Positions 1-12,564 of a stretch of DNA of 52,120 nt are shown one piece after another. The translations under genes and the position numbers were made by a program. The stretch comes from Knoellia locipacati. GTDB lineage: Bacteria; Actinomycetota; Actinomycetes; Actinomycetales; Dermatophilaceae. The stretch is from the NCBI RefSeq assembly GCF_007992835.1, contig NZ_BKBA01000014.1, positions 1-52,120 of the forward strand, read 5' to 3'. The notes under the pieces were generated by a model. The model made no database searches. It saw only the letters and a list, made by a program, of their open reading frames with translations, and was not told the DNA's origin. Numbering within the stretch: position 1 is the stretch's first letter; every line of letters begins with the position of its first letter.

Positions 1-135
1 CCCCTGCACGTCGCCCTCGTTGGCAGCCGCGCGCGGGGCGGAGACACCGATCAGTGCAACCCCGAGCAGGGCAAGCAGGATGGTTGTCTTCACAAGAGTC
101 AGCCCGCTCTTGCGCTTGGCGGCCACCCGATACAC
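1..135 (-). CDS. N-terminal fragment of a secreted or membrane protein
   Basis: Only the first 45 codons lie in the window and the gene runs off its left edge. The fragment reads as a classic export signal: a basic n-region (MYRVAAKRKSG), a hydrophobic core (TILLALLGVALIGV) and a likely signal peptidase site after SAPRAAA. The GTG at 135 was chosen because a TACATT box lies at 142-147 on the same strand, 6 nt before it, as in leaderless actinobacterial promoters. GTG at 126 and GTG at 93 are in-frame alternatives. The mature protein is not visible, so no function can be assigned. It is downstream of pgm on the same strand but has its own promoter-like element. Confidence 0.45.
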   Translation of the reverse strand, partial: MYRVAAKRKSGLTLVKTTILLALLGVALIGVSAPRAAANEGDVQG

Positions 136-443
136 AGCGAGAATGTAACCAGCCCGGCTGTTGGAATACTCGGGAACCGGGAAATCGATCCCGTCCGACG
201 CCTGATGCTCACAGTGATGCGGTCAACCGCAGCGATGCCACCTCGCACCGCCACGTCCACCAGGGCAGGCGCCGGACCCTGACCCCTGAGCGCAGACCCG
301 CCGTTCCGGCTCGGACCGCGGCCGGTCGTGCTGGGAGCAGTCTCGACCGCCACGGTCACGGTGATCGCGAGCATCGGGGTGCTGGCGATCGGCTGAGCCG
401 ACCGCCCCCCGGGGCTGGTGCGGGCGCGCCTGTCGGCTTGCCC
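136..443. other. intergenic region, no convincing gene
   Basis: About 300 bases between pgm and the truncated secreted protein. It holds the TACATT box for the latter at 142-147 (minus strand) and a GCCGAC/GTCGGC inverted repeat just downstream of pgm that may help end its transcript. A 22-codon plus-strand ORF from 217 and an adjoining hydrophobic stretch near 320-395 were seen, but neither has a start site or codon pattern that I trust. Confidence 0.4.
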
Positions 444-2104
<1,661 letters not shown>

Positions 2105-2108
<4 letters not shown>

Positions 2109-4468
2109 CGGTCGTCCTCCTCGGTGGGGGTGGTGCTCGGCCTGGCCACTGCCGGGTTCACGGCGGGTGGCTCGGCCACCGGCTGCTCGTCGACCGGCGA
2201 GTCCGACTTCGGCGGCGCGGTGTCGACGGGACCCGCGTCGAGGTGCGCGTCCTCGGCCTGCGGGACCTCGCCGTCGACGACGGGTGCGAGGTAGATCGCG
2301 GTCAGGCCGGCGAGGCGCACGACGACGTGGAACGGCTGGTTGTTCCAGCCCTCCTCGACGGCGTCGAGGACGAGGTCGGCCTGGCTCGGCGTGCCGTGCT
2401 GGTCGTAGCCGCTCGTGTCGAGCACGACGCGCCACCTGCCGCCGAACGGCACACCGACACGCAGCCACTCCTTGGGGTCGCCGCCGAAGTTCACGACACA
2501 CGCGACGACGTCACCGCCCTGGCGTGACGGCTCCGAGAACCGCACGAACGAGTAGGTGTTGCCGGTGTTGTCGTCGGCGTCGAGCCACTCGAACCCGGCC
2601 GGCTGGCTGTCGAGCGCCCACAGCGCCGGGTGCTCGCGGTAGACGCGGTTGAGCTCCTTGACGAGGTTGTGCACGCGGTAGTGCGCGGGCTGGTCGAGCA
2701 GCCACCAGTCGAGCGACTTCCCGTCGGCCCACTCGCTCGGCTGGGCGAACTCGCAGCCCATGAAGAGCAGCTGCTTGCCGGGGTGCGCCCACATGTAGGC
2801 GAGGAACGCACGCACGGTCGCGAGCTGGTCGGTCCGGTTGCCCGGCGCCTTGTTGACGAGCGAGCCCTTGCCGTGGACGACCTCGTCGTGGCTGATCGGC
2901 AGCAGGTAGTTCTCGCTGAACGCGTACATGAGCGCGAACGTCAGCAGCCCGTGGTGGTGCTGGCGGTTGTAGGGGTTCTCGCCGAGGTAGCGCAGCGAGT
3001 CGTTCATCCACCCCATGTTCCACTTGAGCCCGAAGCCCAGGCCGCCCTCGCTCGTCGCCTTGGTGACGCCGGGCCACGACGTGGACTCCTCGGCGATCGT
3101 CACGATGCCGGGGACCCGCTTGTATGCCGTGGCGTTGGTCTCCTGGAGCAGGCCGATGGCCTCGAGGTGCTCGCGGCCGCCGTGGACGTTGGGCAGCCAC
3201 TCGCCGTCCTTGCGCGAGTAGTCGAGGTAGAGCATCGATGCGACGGCGTCGACGCGCAGCCCGTCGACGTGGAACTCCTCGAGCCAGTAGAGCGCGTTGG
3301 CGACGAGGAAGTTGCGGACCTCGAGCCGCCCGAAGTCGAAGATGTGCGTGCCCCAGTCGGGCTGGTCGCCGCGCCGCGGGTCCGGGTGCTCGTAGAGCGG
3401 CAGCCCGTCGAAGCGCGCCAGAGCCCACTCGTCCCGCGGGAAGTGGCCGGGCACCCAGTCGAGGATGACGCCGATGCCGGCCCGGTGCAGCGCGTCGACG
3501 AGGTACTTGAACTCGTCCGGCGTCCCGAAGCGCGAGGTCGGCGCGTAGTAGCCGGTGACCTGGTAGCCCCACGACGGGCCGTAGGGGTGCTCCATGACGG
3601 GCAGGAACTCGACGTGGGTGAACCCGAGGTCGGTGACGTAGTTGACGAGGTGCTCGGCGAGCTCGCGGTAGGAGAGCCCCTGCCGCCACGAGCCGAGGTG
3701 AACCTCGTAGGTGCTCATCGGCCCGCTGTGCGGGTTCGACTGCGCGCGCGCCGTCATCCAGTCCGAGTCGCCCCACTCGTGCCGGGCCTCGTCGACGACC
3801 GAACCGGTCCGCGGCGGCACCTCGGTGCGACGCGCCATCGGGTCGGCCTTGGTGCGGACGATGTCGTCGGCGCCGCGGATCTCGTACTTGTAGACCGCGC
3901 CCTCGCCGACGTCGGGGATGAACAGCTCCCACACGCCGCTGGAGCCGATGAGGCGCATCGGGTGGACGTGGCCGTCCCAGCCGTTGAAGTCGCCGACGAC
4001 CCGCACGGCCTTGGCGCGCGGGGCCCACACGGCGAACGACGTGCCGCGCACGGTGCCCAGCGGACCGGGGTACTCGTGCACGCGTGCACCGAGGACGGTC
4101 CAGAGCTGCTCGTGCCGGCCCTCGCCGACGAGGTGCAGGTCGATCTCGCCGAGCGTCGGCGCGAACCGGTAGGGGTCGTCCTGGACGTGCTCGTAGCCGT
4201 CGCCCCAGTCGACGAGCAGCCGGTAGTCCATCGTCTCGGTGACGCCCGGGCGCACCGCCGTCCACACGCCCTCGGCCTCGTGCTCGAGGGTGAGCTCCTC
4301 GCCGTCGGCGAAGCGCACGCGCACCGTCGCGGCCATCGGGCGCATCGCGCGCACGCGCAGCCCGTCGGCCTCGAGGTGCTGGCCGAGGAGGTCGTGCGGC
4401 TGCTGGTGCCGCCCGTGGATGAGGGCGTTGATCGCACCGCTGACTTCGTGGGCGGGGGTCGGGGTCAC
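2105..4468 (-). CDS. glgB: 1,4-alpha-glucan branching enzyme
   Basis: Introduces alpha-1,6 branches into the linear glucan made by GlgE. The GH13 catalytic core shows all four conserved regions: [16 protein letters not shown] with nucleophile Asp407, AEES with acid Glu460, and SHDEVVHG. The 53-residue spacing of the two catalytic residues equals that in E. coli GlgB as I know it. N-terminal CBM48-type beta domains precede the barrel. The GTG start at 4468 follows an AGGAGG site and overlaps the mak stop as GTGA. After the normal C-terminal domain (ending TAIYLAP) the protein continues with about 60 Pro/Ala/acidic residues of low complexity, which is not usual for the family and is probably disordered. 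Confidence 0.95.
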
Positions 4469-5944
4469 GGGGTGTCCTCCTGGGGTGCGGTTGCGGTGGT
4501 CGAGAGATGCTCGAACCCCGAGGCCAGCCGCTCGACGGCGGCGAGCGGGATGTCGACCCACGACGGTCGGTTGCGGACTTCGTAGACGACTTCGTACATC
4601 GCCTTGTCGAGCTCGAACGCGGCGAGGAGCGCGCCCCTGCTGCGGGGGTCCTCACCGGCGGTGGCGGCGTAGCCGTCGAGGAACGCCTGCTGCGCGCTCG
4701 CCACCCAGTCACGGGCGGAGCCGCCGGTGGAGTGCTCGACGGCGCCGCCGGCGTAGTCGAAGCTGCGCAGCATGCCCGCGATGTCGCGGATCCACTGGTC
4801 GGGCTGGTTGCGCTCGGAGAGCGGCCGCAGCGGCTCGCCCTCGAAGTCGAGCAGGACCCAGCCGCCGTCGGGCGTGTGGAGCACCTGTCCGAGGTGGTAG
4901 TCGCCGTGGATGCGTTGCAGCGCAGGCCAGTCCGCGTTCTCGGCGGCATCGAGGATCGCCGAGACGGCATCATCGTGGTCGTGCAGCGCGCCGACCTCGG
5001 CAGCGGCAGCGGCATAGCGGGCCCGCATCCCGTCGAGGATCTCGCGGGCGGTGTCCGGGCTCGTCGGCGACGTGCCGAGCGACCCGGCGAGCGTCGCGTG
5101 GACCTCGGCCGTCGCCTCGCCGAGCGCACGCGCGGGGCCGCTGAAGTCCTCGCCCGCGCGCACCGCCGCGGAGGCGACCCGCCACGCGTCCTCGACGCCC
5201 GGCAGGAACTCCTGGGCGAACGCGAAGTGCCCGTATGCCGTGTGCCCACCCTCCGTGGACGGCTCACCCGAGGCGTCGGGCTCGGGCCACTGCCCGGCGA
5301 CGGAGCCGACGACGGCGGGCACGCGCACGCACCCGGCCTCGCGCAGCGCGGACTGGAGCACGACGTCCGGGTTCTCGCCGGTCGACAGCATCCGGAACAC
5401 CTTGACGATGACCGGCACGGACGCGCCGTCGGCGTCCTCGCAGTCGAGGATCACCGAGGTGTTCGACTGCTCGCCGGACAGGACCTTGGAGCCCACGACC
5501 CGCACCTCACGCGACCACGCGGCGCCGGGAGTCGCGACGACCGTGTCGTCGGTCGCGTCGCTGGCGGCCGACGACTCGGCACGCACCCGGCCCTGGACGA
5601 GCTCGAGCAGCTGGGCGGCATACACGGGGTCGTGCGGGGCGTCGTAGACCCAGCGCGGTCCGAGGACCGAGTGCTCCATCGTCCCGACGAGGGCGTGCTC
5701 CGCGCCCTCGAGCGGGGCGCCGCGATAGGTGAGCGGCACCTGGTAGACGACAGGGGACGGGCCGGAGGAGTCGGCCACGACGAGGACCTCGACGCCGACC
5801 TCGCCGGCCGGGTCGCCGAGTCTCCACGACGCGAGGCGGGTGACGACCGGGGAGGTGCCCTTGGCGGCATACCAGCGTTGGGAACCCATCCACGCCGCGA
5901 CGAGCTCCGCCTTGGTCGGCGTGATCGTTGCGCCCTTGTGGATC

Positions 5945-5952
<8 letters not shown>
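4465..5952 (-). CDS. mak: maltokinase
   Basis: Phosphorylates maltose with ATP to alpha-maltose-1-phosphate, the donor used by GlgE. The 495-residue protein has the aminoglycoside-phosphotransferase-like kinase fold signs: the catalytic loop HGDYHLGQ near residue 346 and the metal-binding LLDFEGEP about 20 residues later. The N-terminal SQRWYAAKG is typical of actinobacterial Mak/Pep2. The start is GTG at 5952, 9 nt after GGAGG, and overlaps the treS stop by 8 bp. TreS and Mak are known to form a complex in mycobacteria, and the tight coupling here fits co-translation. In some actinobacteria treS and mak are fused; here they are separate. Confidence 0.92.
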
Positions 5953-7675
<1,723 letters not shown>

Positions 7676-7679
7676 GTTC

Positions 7680-9725
7680 TCAGTACCTCTTCAGCTCGAT
7701 GATGTGGACCGGCTCGTGGTCCGGTCCGAGGTGGACCATGTTCTCGCGCACGAAGTCCCACCACTGGTCGGTGATGAGGTCGTGCGCGCGGAAGCCCTCG
7801 TCCGGGTGCAGCCCGAGGGAGGGCATGTCGAGGACGACGCGGCTCCAGCGGGTGCTGTGCGGGTCGAGGTTGGCGATGACGATGACGACGTCCTCGTGCT
7901 CGGGGGTGCCCGTCGCCTCGTCGGCCGGCACGACCCGGCGCTTGCTGAACGCCATGATGTTCTCGTCGTCGACGTGGTGGAACGTGATGTTGCGCAGCCA
8001 GTGCAAAGCCGGGTGCGCGCGCCGGATCTCGTTGAGCCGGCGGATGTACCACGCGAGGGACTGGCCCTCCTTGGAGCCACCGGGCTCGTAGTCCTCCCAG
8101 TGGCGGTTCTTGTACTGGTACTTCTCGTTGTCGATCTGCTCCTCGACACCGGGGCGGGCGACGTTCTCCATGAGCTCGTAGCCGGCGTAGATGCCGTAGG
8201 TCGGCACGAGCGTGCCGGCGAGGGCCGCGCGCAGCTTCCACGCCGCCGGGCCGCCGAACTGCATGTAGGGCGTGAGGATGTCGTGCGTCGTGGGCCAGAA
8301 GCTCGGCCGCATGTAGTGCGCCGTCTCGGTGGCGAGCTCCTCGACGTACTCCTGGAGCTCGGGCTTGGTGTTGCGCCACGCGTAGTAGGTGTAGCTCTGC
8401 TGGAACCCGACCTTGGCGAGGGTGCGCATCATCGCGGGCTTCGTGAACGCCTCGCTGAGCCAGATGATCTCGGGGTGGTCGCGGGCGACGTCCTGGATGA
8501 GCCACTGCCAGAACTCGACCGGCTTGGTGTGCGGGTTGTCGACGCGGAAGAGCGTGACGCCGTGGTCGATCCAGACCTGGATCATCCGGCGCATCTCGGC
8601 GTATGCCCCGGCCGGGTCGTTGTCGAAGCTCAGCGGGTAGATGTCCTGGTACTTCTTCGGCGGGTTCTCCGCGAACGCGATGGTGCCGTCGGCGCGGGTC
8701 GTGAACCACTCGGGGTGCTCCTTGACCCACGGGTGGTCGGGGGAGCACTGCAGCGCGATGTCCATCGCGACCTCGAGCCCGAGGCGGCGCGCCTCGGCGA
8801 CGAAGAAGTCGAAGTCCTCGAACGTGCCGAGGTCCGGGTGGATGGCGTCGTGCCCGCCGTCGGGGGAGCCGATGGCATAGGGCACGCCGGGGTCGTCGGG
8901 ACCGGCGTCGAGGGTGTTGTTGGGGCCCTTCTTGGCCGCCGAGCCGATGGGGTGGATCGGGGTGATGTAGATGACGTCGAAGCCCATGCCGGCGACGGCG
9001 GTGAGGCGCTTGGCCGCGGTGCGCAGCGTGCCCGAGCGCCAGCGGTGCGTCTCCTCGTCGTAGACCGCGCCCTCGCTGCGGGGGAAGAACTCGTACCAGG
9101 CGCCGGTGAGCGCGAGCTCGCGCTCAACGAGGAGCGGGTATGCCGTGCTCGCGCTGAGCATGTCGCGCACCGGGGTGCCGGTGAGCTCCTCGTGGACCGG
9201 TCCGTGGGTCACGGCGGACAGCCGCACCTGCGGCGGGCGGGTCTCGTCGCGCAGGGCGGCGAGCCCCGTCTCGACGACCGTCCGGCCCGCGGGGGTCCGG
9301 TCCTCGGTGTCGGCGGCGCGCTCGAGGAGCAGGGCGCCCTCGGCGAGCATGAGGTCGGTGTCGACGTCGGCCTGGATCTTGATGGTCGCGTCGTGCTCCC
9401 ACGTGCCGAACGGGTCCGACCATCCCTCGACGCGGAATGTCCACATGCCGGGACGGTCCGCGGACACGACGGCCTCCCAGGCGTTGAGCCCGGGGTTGGT
9501 GCAGACCATCGGCGAGAGGTGGTCGACGCCGTCGGGATCGGTGAGGACGACGGACGCGCCGACGGCGTCGTGGCCCTCGCGCAGGACCGTCGCCGTGACG
9601 AGGAACTGCTCTCCCACCACGGACTTCGTGGGTCGGGAGCCTCCGTCGACGAGTGGTGTCACGTCGAGGACGGGGATGCGGCCGATCGGGGACTGGGGAG
9701 GAGTGCTGAGCGGCGTGGCGGTCAC
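7680..9725 (-). CDS. glgE: alpha-1,4-glucan:maltose-1-phosphate maltosyltransferase
   Basis: Transfers maltosyl units from maltose-1-phosphate to the non-reducing end of alpha-glucan. At 681 residues it is typical of actinobacterial GlgE. An N-terminal beta-sandwich is followed by a GH13 barrel with LFRVDNPHTKP (nucleophile Asp396), WLSEAFTKP (acid Glu425), DIALQCSPDHPW and PTTHDI. It is the first gene of the operon. The GTG start at 9725 has no good ribosome site, but a TAGCGT box ends about 7 nt upstream, so the mRNA is probably leaderless. The divergent glgP start lies 110 bp away, so the two directions of glucan metabolism share one control region. Confidence 0.95.
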   Translation of the reverse strand: MTATPLSTPPQSPIGRIPVLDVTPLVDGGSRPTKSVVGEQFLVTATVLREGHDAVGASVVLTDPDGVDHLSPMVCTNPGLNAWEAVVSADRPGMWTFRVEGWSDPFGTWEHDATIKIQADVDTDLMLAEGALLLERAADTEDRTPAGRTVVETGLAALRDETRPPQVRLSAVTHGPVHEELTGTPVRDMLSASTAYPLLVERELALTGAWYEFFPRSEGAVYDEETHRWRSGTLRTAAKRLTAVAGMGFDVIYITPIHPIGSAAKKGPNNTLDAGPDDPGVPYAIGSPDGGHDAIHPDLGTFEDFDFFVAEARRLGLEVAMDIALQCSPDHPWVKEHPEWFTTRADGTIAFAENPPKKYQDIYPLSFDNDPAGAYAEMRRMIQVWIDHGVTLFRVDNPHTKPVEFWQWLIQDVARDHPEIIWLSEAFTKPAMMRTLAKVGFQQSYTYYAWRNTKPELQEYVEELATETAHYMRPSFWPTTHDILTPYMQFGGPAAWKLRAALAGTLVPTYGIYAGYELMENVARPGVEEQIDNEKYQYKNRHWEDYEPGGSKEGQSLAWYIRRLNEIRRAHPALHWLRNITFHHVDDENIMAFSKRRVVPADEATGTPEHEDVVIVIANLDPHSTRWSRVVLDMPSLGLHPDEGFRAHDLITDQWWDFVRENMVHLGPDHEPVHIIELKRY

Positions 9726-9788
9726 AGGCCGACGCTATCGTCCCGGCAGCCTGCGGCACGAGTTGTGGACGCAGTGGGAAACCGGGGG

Positions 9789-9827
9789 GAGTAAACGTTT
9801 CCGCGAAGGCCCGGTGTGACCTAGGGT
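9789..9827. promoter_or_regulatory. palindromic operator and glgP promoter in the glgE/glgP divergent region
   Basis: AAACGTTT at 9793-9800 is a perfect 8-bp palindrome with partly matching flanks (GTAAACGTTTCC). Its AACGTT core is what LacI-family sugar regulators commonly bind. A glgP -10 box TAGGGT lies at 9822-9827, with a weak -35 (TTCCGC, 9799-9804) overlapping the palindrome, so a bound repressor would block glgP. TAGGGT lies 8 nt before the GTG start, as in leaderless promoters. The matching regulator is not in the window. Confidence 0.5.
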
Positions 9828-9835
9828 GACGCCTC

Positions 9836-12436
9836 GTGAAGGCCATCCGTCGCTTCAGCGTCCGCCCCGTCCTGCCCGCCCGCATCGCCCCGCTGGGCGA
9901 CCTGGCGATGAACCTGCGCTGGAGCTGGCACCCGCCGCTGCGCGACCTCTTCGAGAGCATCAACCCCGAGAGGTGGGCCTCCGTCGGCGCCGACCCGGTG
10001 GCGCTGCTCTCGGCGACGACGGTCGAGGAGCTCGACGCCCTCGCGGCCGACGACGCCTTCGTGGCCCGTGTCGAGGAGGCCAAGCAGGGTCTCGACCGCT
10101 ACCTCGGCGACGACCGCTGGTACCAGCAGTGGTCGGCCGAGCAGGGGGAGGCGGGTGCGCCGTCGGCGATCGCCTACTTCAGCCCCGAGTACGGCATCGC
10201 CGCCGCGCTGCCGCAGTACTCCGGTGGTCTCGGCATCCTCGCCGGCGACCACCTCAAGTCGGCCTCCGACATCGGGGTGCCGATCGTCGGCGTCGGCCTG
10301 TTCTACAAGACCGGCTACTTCCGGCAGAGCTTCAACCGTGACGGCTGGCAGCAGGAGGACTACCCCGTCCTCGACCCCGACGGCCTGCCCCTGGCGCTCC
10401 TGCGCGAGGAGGACGGCACCCCGAGCACCATCGTGCTCAACCTCCCCGGCGGCCGTGAACTGCGCGCCCAGGTGTGGCGCGCCCAGGTCGGACGCGTCCC
10501 GCTCCTGCTCCTCGACTCCGACGTCACCGGCAACGACGACGCCGCGCGCGCCGTCACCGAGCGTCTCTACGGCGGCGGCGGCGAGCAGCGCCTCCAGCAG
10601 GAGATGCTCCTCGGCATCGGTGGCGTCCGCGCCCTGCGCCTGTGGTCCCGCCTCACCGGTGCGCCGACCCCCGACGTCTACCACTCCAACGAGGGCCACG
10701 CCGGCTTCCTCGCGGTCGAGCGGATCAGCGAGCTCGTCACGAGCGAGGGCCTGGGCTTCGACGAGGCCCTCGAGGCCGTCCGGGCCGCGACCGTCTTCAC
10801 GACGCACACGCCGGTGCCCGCGGGCATCGACCGGTTCGAGCGCCGCCTCATCGAGATCTACTTCGGTGGCGACCTCGCCCCTGCCGGCGTCCCGCTCGAC
10901 TCCCTCCTCGCGCTCGGCGCCGAGACCTACGACGGCGGCGACTCCTCCGTGTTCAACATGGCCGTCCTCGGTCTGCGGATCGCCCAGCGCGCCAACGGGG
11001 TCTCCAAGCTCCACGGCGTCGTGAGCCGCGAGATGTTCGACGGTCTGTGGCCGGGCTTCGACCCCGACGAGGTGCCGATCACGAGCATCACCAACGGCGT
11101 CCACGGACCGACCTGGGTGGACCGCAAGGTCTACGAGCTCGCCGACCGCCACTCCGACACCGTCAACATCGACACCACCGTGCTCGACAGCACCGAGTCG
11201 TGGAACGCCATGGCCGACCTGCCGCGCGACGAGGTCTGGGCGACCAAGCGCGAGCTGCGCGAGCAGCTCGTCCGCGAGGCCCGGGCCCGCATGCGCGCGT
11301 CGTGGATCAAGCGTGGCGCGTCGTCGGCCGAGCTCGGCTGGACCGACACCATCCTCGACCCCGACATCCTCACGATCGGGTTCGCCCGTCGCGTCCCGAC
11401 CTACAAGCGCCTCACGCTCATGCTGCGTGACCCTGCCCGCCTCAAGAAGCTGCTGCTCGACCCCGAGCGCCCGATCCAGATCGTCATCGCCGGCAAGTCG
11501 CACCCGGCCGACGAGACCGGCAAGCAGCTCATCCAGCAGATGATCAAGTTCACCGACGACCCCGAGGTGCGTCACCGCATCGCGTTCCTCCCGAACTACG
11601 ACATCGCGATGGCCCAGCACCTCTACCCGGGCTGCGACGTGTGGCTCAACAACCCGCTGCGCCCGTTCGAGGCGTCGGGCACGTCGGGCATGAAGGCCGC
11701 CCTCAACGGCGCCCTCAACCTCTCGATCCTCGACGGGTGGTGGGATGAGTGGTTCGACGGCAACAACGGCTGGGCGATCCCGACCGCCGACGGTGTCGAG
11801 GACCCCGAGCGCCGTGACGACATCGAGGCGGCCGCGCTCTACGACCTCATCGAGACCCAGGTCGCGCCGCGCTTCTACGACGTCGACGAGGACGACCTGC
11901 CGCAGAACTGGCTGGCGATGGTCATGCACACCGTCTCCACGCTCGGGCCCAAGGTCCGTGCGAGCCGGATGGTGCGCGAATACACCGAGCGCCTCTACGT
12001 CCCGGCCGCCCGCTCCGGCTGGGCCCTGCGTGAGGGCGACTTCGCCGGCGCACGCGACCTCGCGGCATACAAGTCGAAGGTCCGCGCCTCGTGGCCCAAG
12101 GTGAGCGTCGACCACGTCGAGTCCTCCGGTCTGGGCGACAGCCCGGAGATCGGCGAGACGCTGCACGTCAACGCCTACGTCTCGCTCGACGGGCTCGACC
12201 CGGCCGACGTCGAGGTGCAGGTCGCGCACGGCCGCACCAACCACCGCGGTGACGACCTGCACGACGTGACGACGCTGCCGCTGCAGTTCGAGGAGAGCTA
12301 CGAGCAGGGCCGCCACAAGTTCTCGGGCGAGCTCGTCCTCAAGACGAGCGGGGCGTTCGGCTACACCGTGCGCATCGTCCCGAAGCACGCCGGTCTCGCC
12401 AGCCCGGCGAGCCTGGGGCTGGTGGCCACCGCCTGA
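9836..12436 (+). CDS. glgP: alpha-glucan phosphorylase (short actinobacterial type)
   Basis: Releases glucose-1-phosphate from alpha-1,4-glucan ends using phosphate and pyridoxal phosphate. The 866-residue protein begins with the DUF3417-type N-terminus (RRFSVRPVLPARIAPLGDLA) seen in the mycobacterial-type enzyme. SNEGHAGFL lies in the catalytic domain, and the PLP-binding lysine is Lys620 in EASGTSGMKAALNGA. The last 110 residues form an extra beta-rich domain. The start is GTG at 9836, 8 nt after a TAGGGT box. It faces away from the glucan-building operon and its product feeds Pgm. An unusually strong terminator follows it. Confidence 0.93.
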   Translation: MKAIRRFSVRPVLPARIAPLGDLAMNLRWSWHPPLRDLFESINPERWASVGADPVALLSATTVEELDALAADDAFVARVEEAKQGLDRYLGDDRWYQQWSAEQGEAGAPSAIAYFSPEYGIAAALPQYSGGLGILAGDHLKSASDIGVPIVGVGLFYKTGYFRQSFNRDGWQQEDYPVLDPDGLPLALLREEDGTPSTIVLNLPGGRELRAQVWRAQVGRVPLLLLDSDVTGNDDAARAVTERLYGGGGEQRLQQEMLLGIGGVRALRLWSRLTGAPTPDVYHSNEGHAGFLAVERISELVTSEGLGFDEALEAVRAATVFTTHTPVPAGIDRFERRLIEIYFGGDLAPAGVPLDSLLALGAETYDGGDSSVFNMAVLGLRIAQRANGVSKLHGVVSREMFDGLWPGFDPDEVPITSITNGVHGPTWVDRKVYELADRHSDTVNIDTTVLDSTESWNAMADLPRDEVWATKRELREQLVREARARMRASWIKRGASSAELGWTDTILDPDILTIGFARRVPTYKRLTLMLRDPARLKKLLLDPERPIQIVIAGKSHPADETGKQLIQQMIKFTDDPEVRHRIAFLPNYDIAMAQHLYPGCDVWLNNPLRPFEASGTSGMKAALNGALNLSILDGWWDEWFDGNNGWAIPTADGVEDPERRDDIEAAALYDLIETQVAPRFYDVDEDDLPQNWLAMVMHTVSTLGPKVRASRMVREYTERLYVPAARSGWALREGDFAGARDLAAYKSKVRASWPKVSVDHVESSGLGDSPEIGETLHVNAYVSLDGLDPADVEVQVAHGRTNHRGDDLHDVTTLPLQFEESYEQGRHKFSGELVLKTSGAFGYTVRIVPKHAGLASPASLGLVATA

Positions 12437-12471
12437 CACCGCCAGAGCTTTTGCTCCCCATGAGCGAAGGT

Positions 12472-12508
12472 TGAGGGTCCGGAGGGGACATTCCCCTCCG
12501 GACCCTCA
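12472..12508. terminator. strong terminator between glgP and the FAD oxidoreductase gene
   Basis: A perfect 17-bp stem (TGAGGGTCCGGAGGGGA and its complement) with a 3-nt CAT loop sits between two convergent genes, followed by CCCTTT on the plus strand. It can work in both directions. Confidence 0.85.
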
Positions 12509-12564
12509 CCCTTTCCTCCGTATGCCGGCCCACGCAGAGCGTGGGACCCGCACCCCCGACCCGG

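Noticed and set aside
217-395. 22-codon frame followed by a hydrophobic stretch, possibly a small membrane peptide
   Set aside because: The two parts are in different frames separated by stops, and the second has no usable start.
9821-12439. 872-codon minus-strand frame opposite glgP
   Set aside because: A mirror of the third-position GC bias of glgP; no domain and no start signal.
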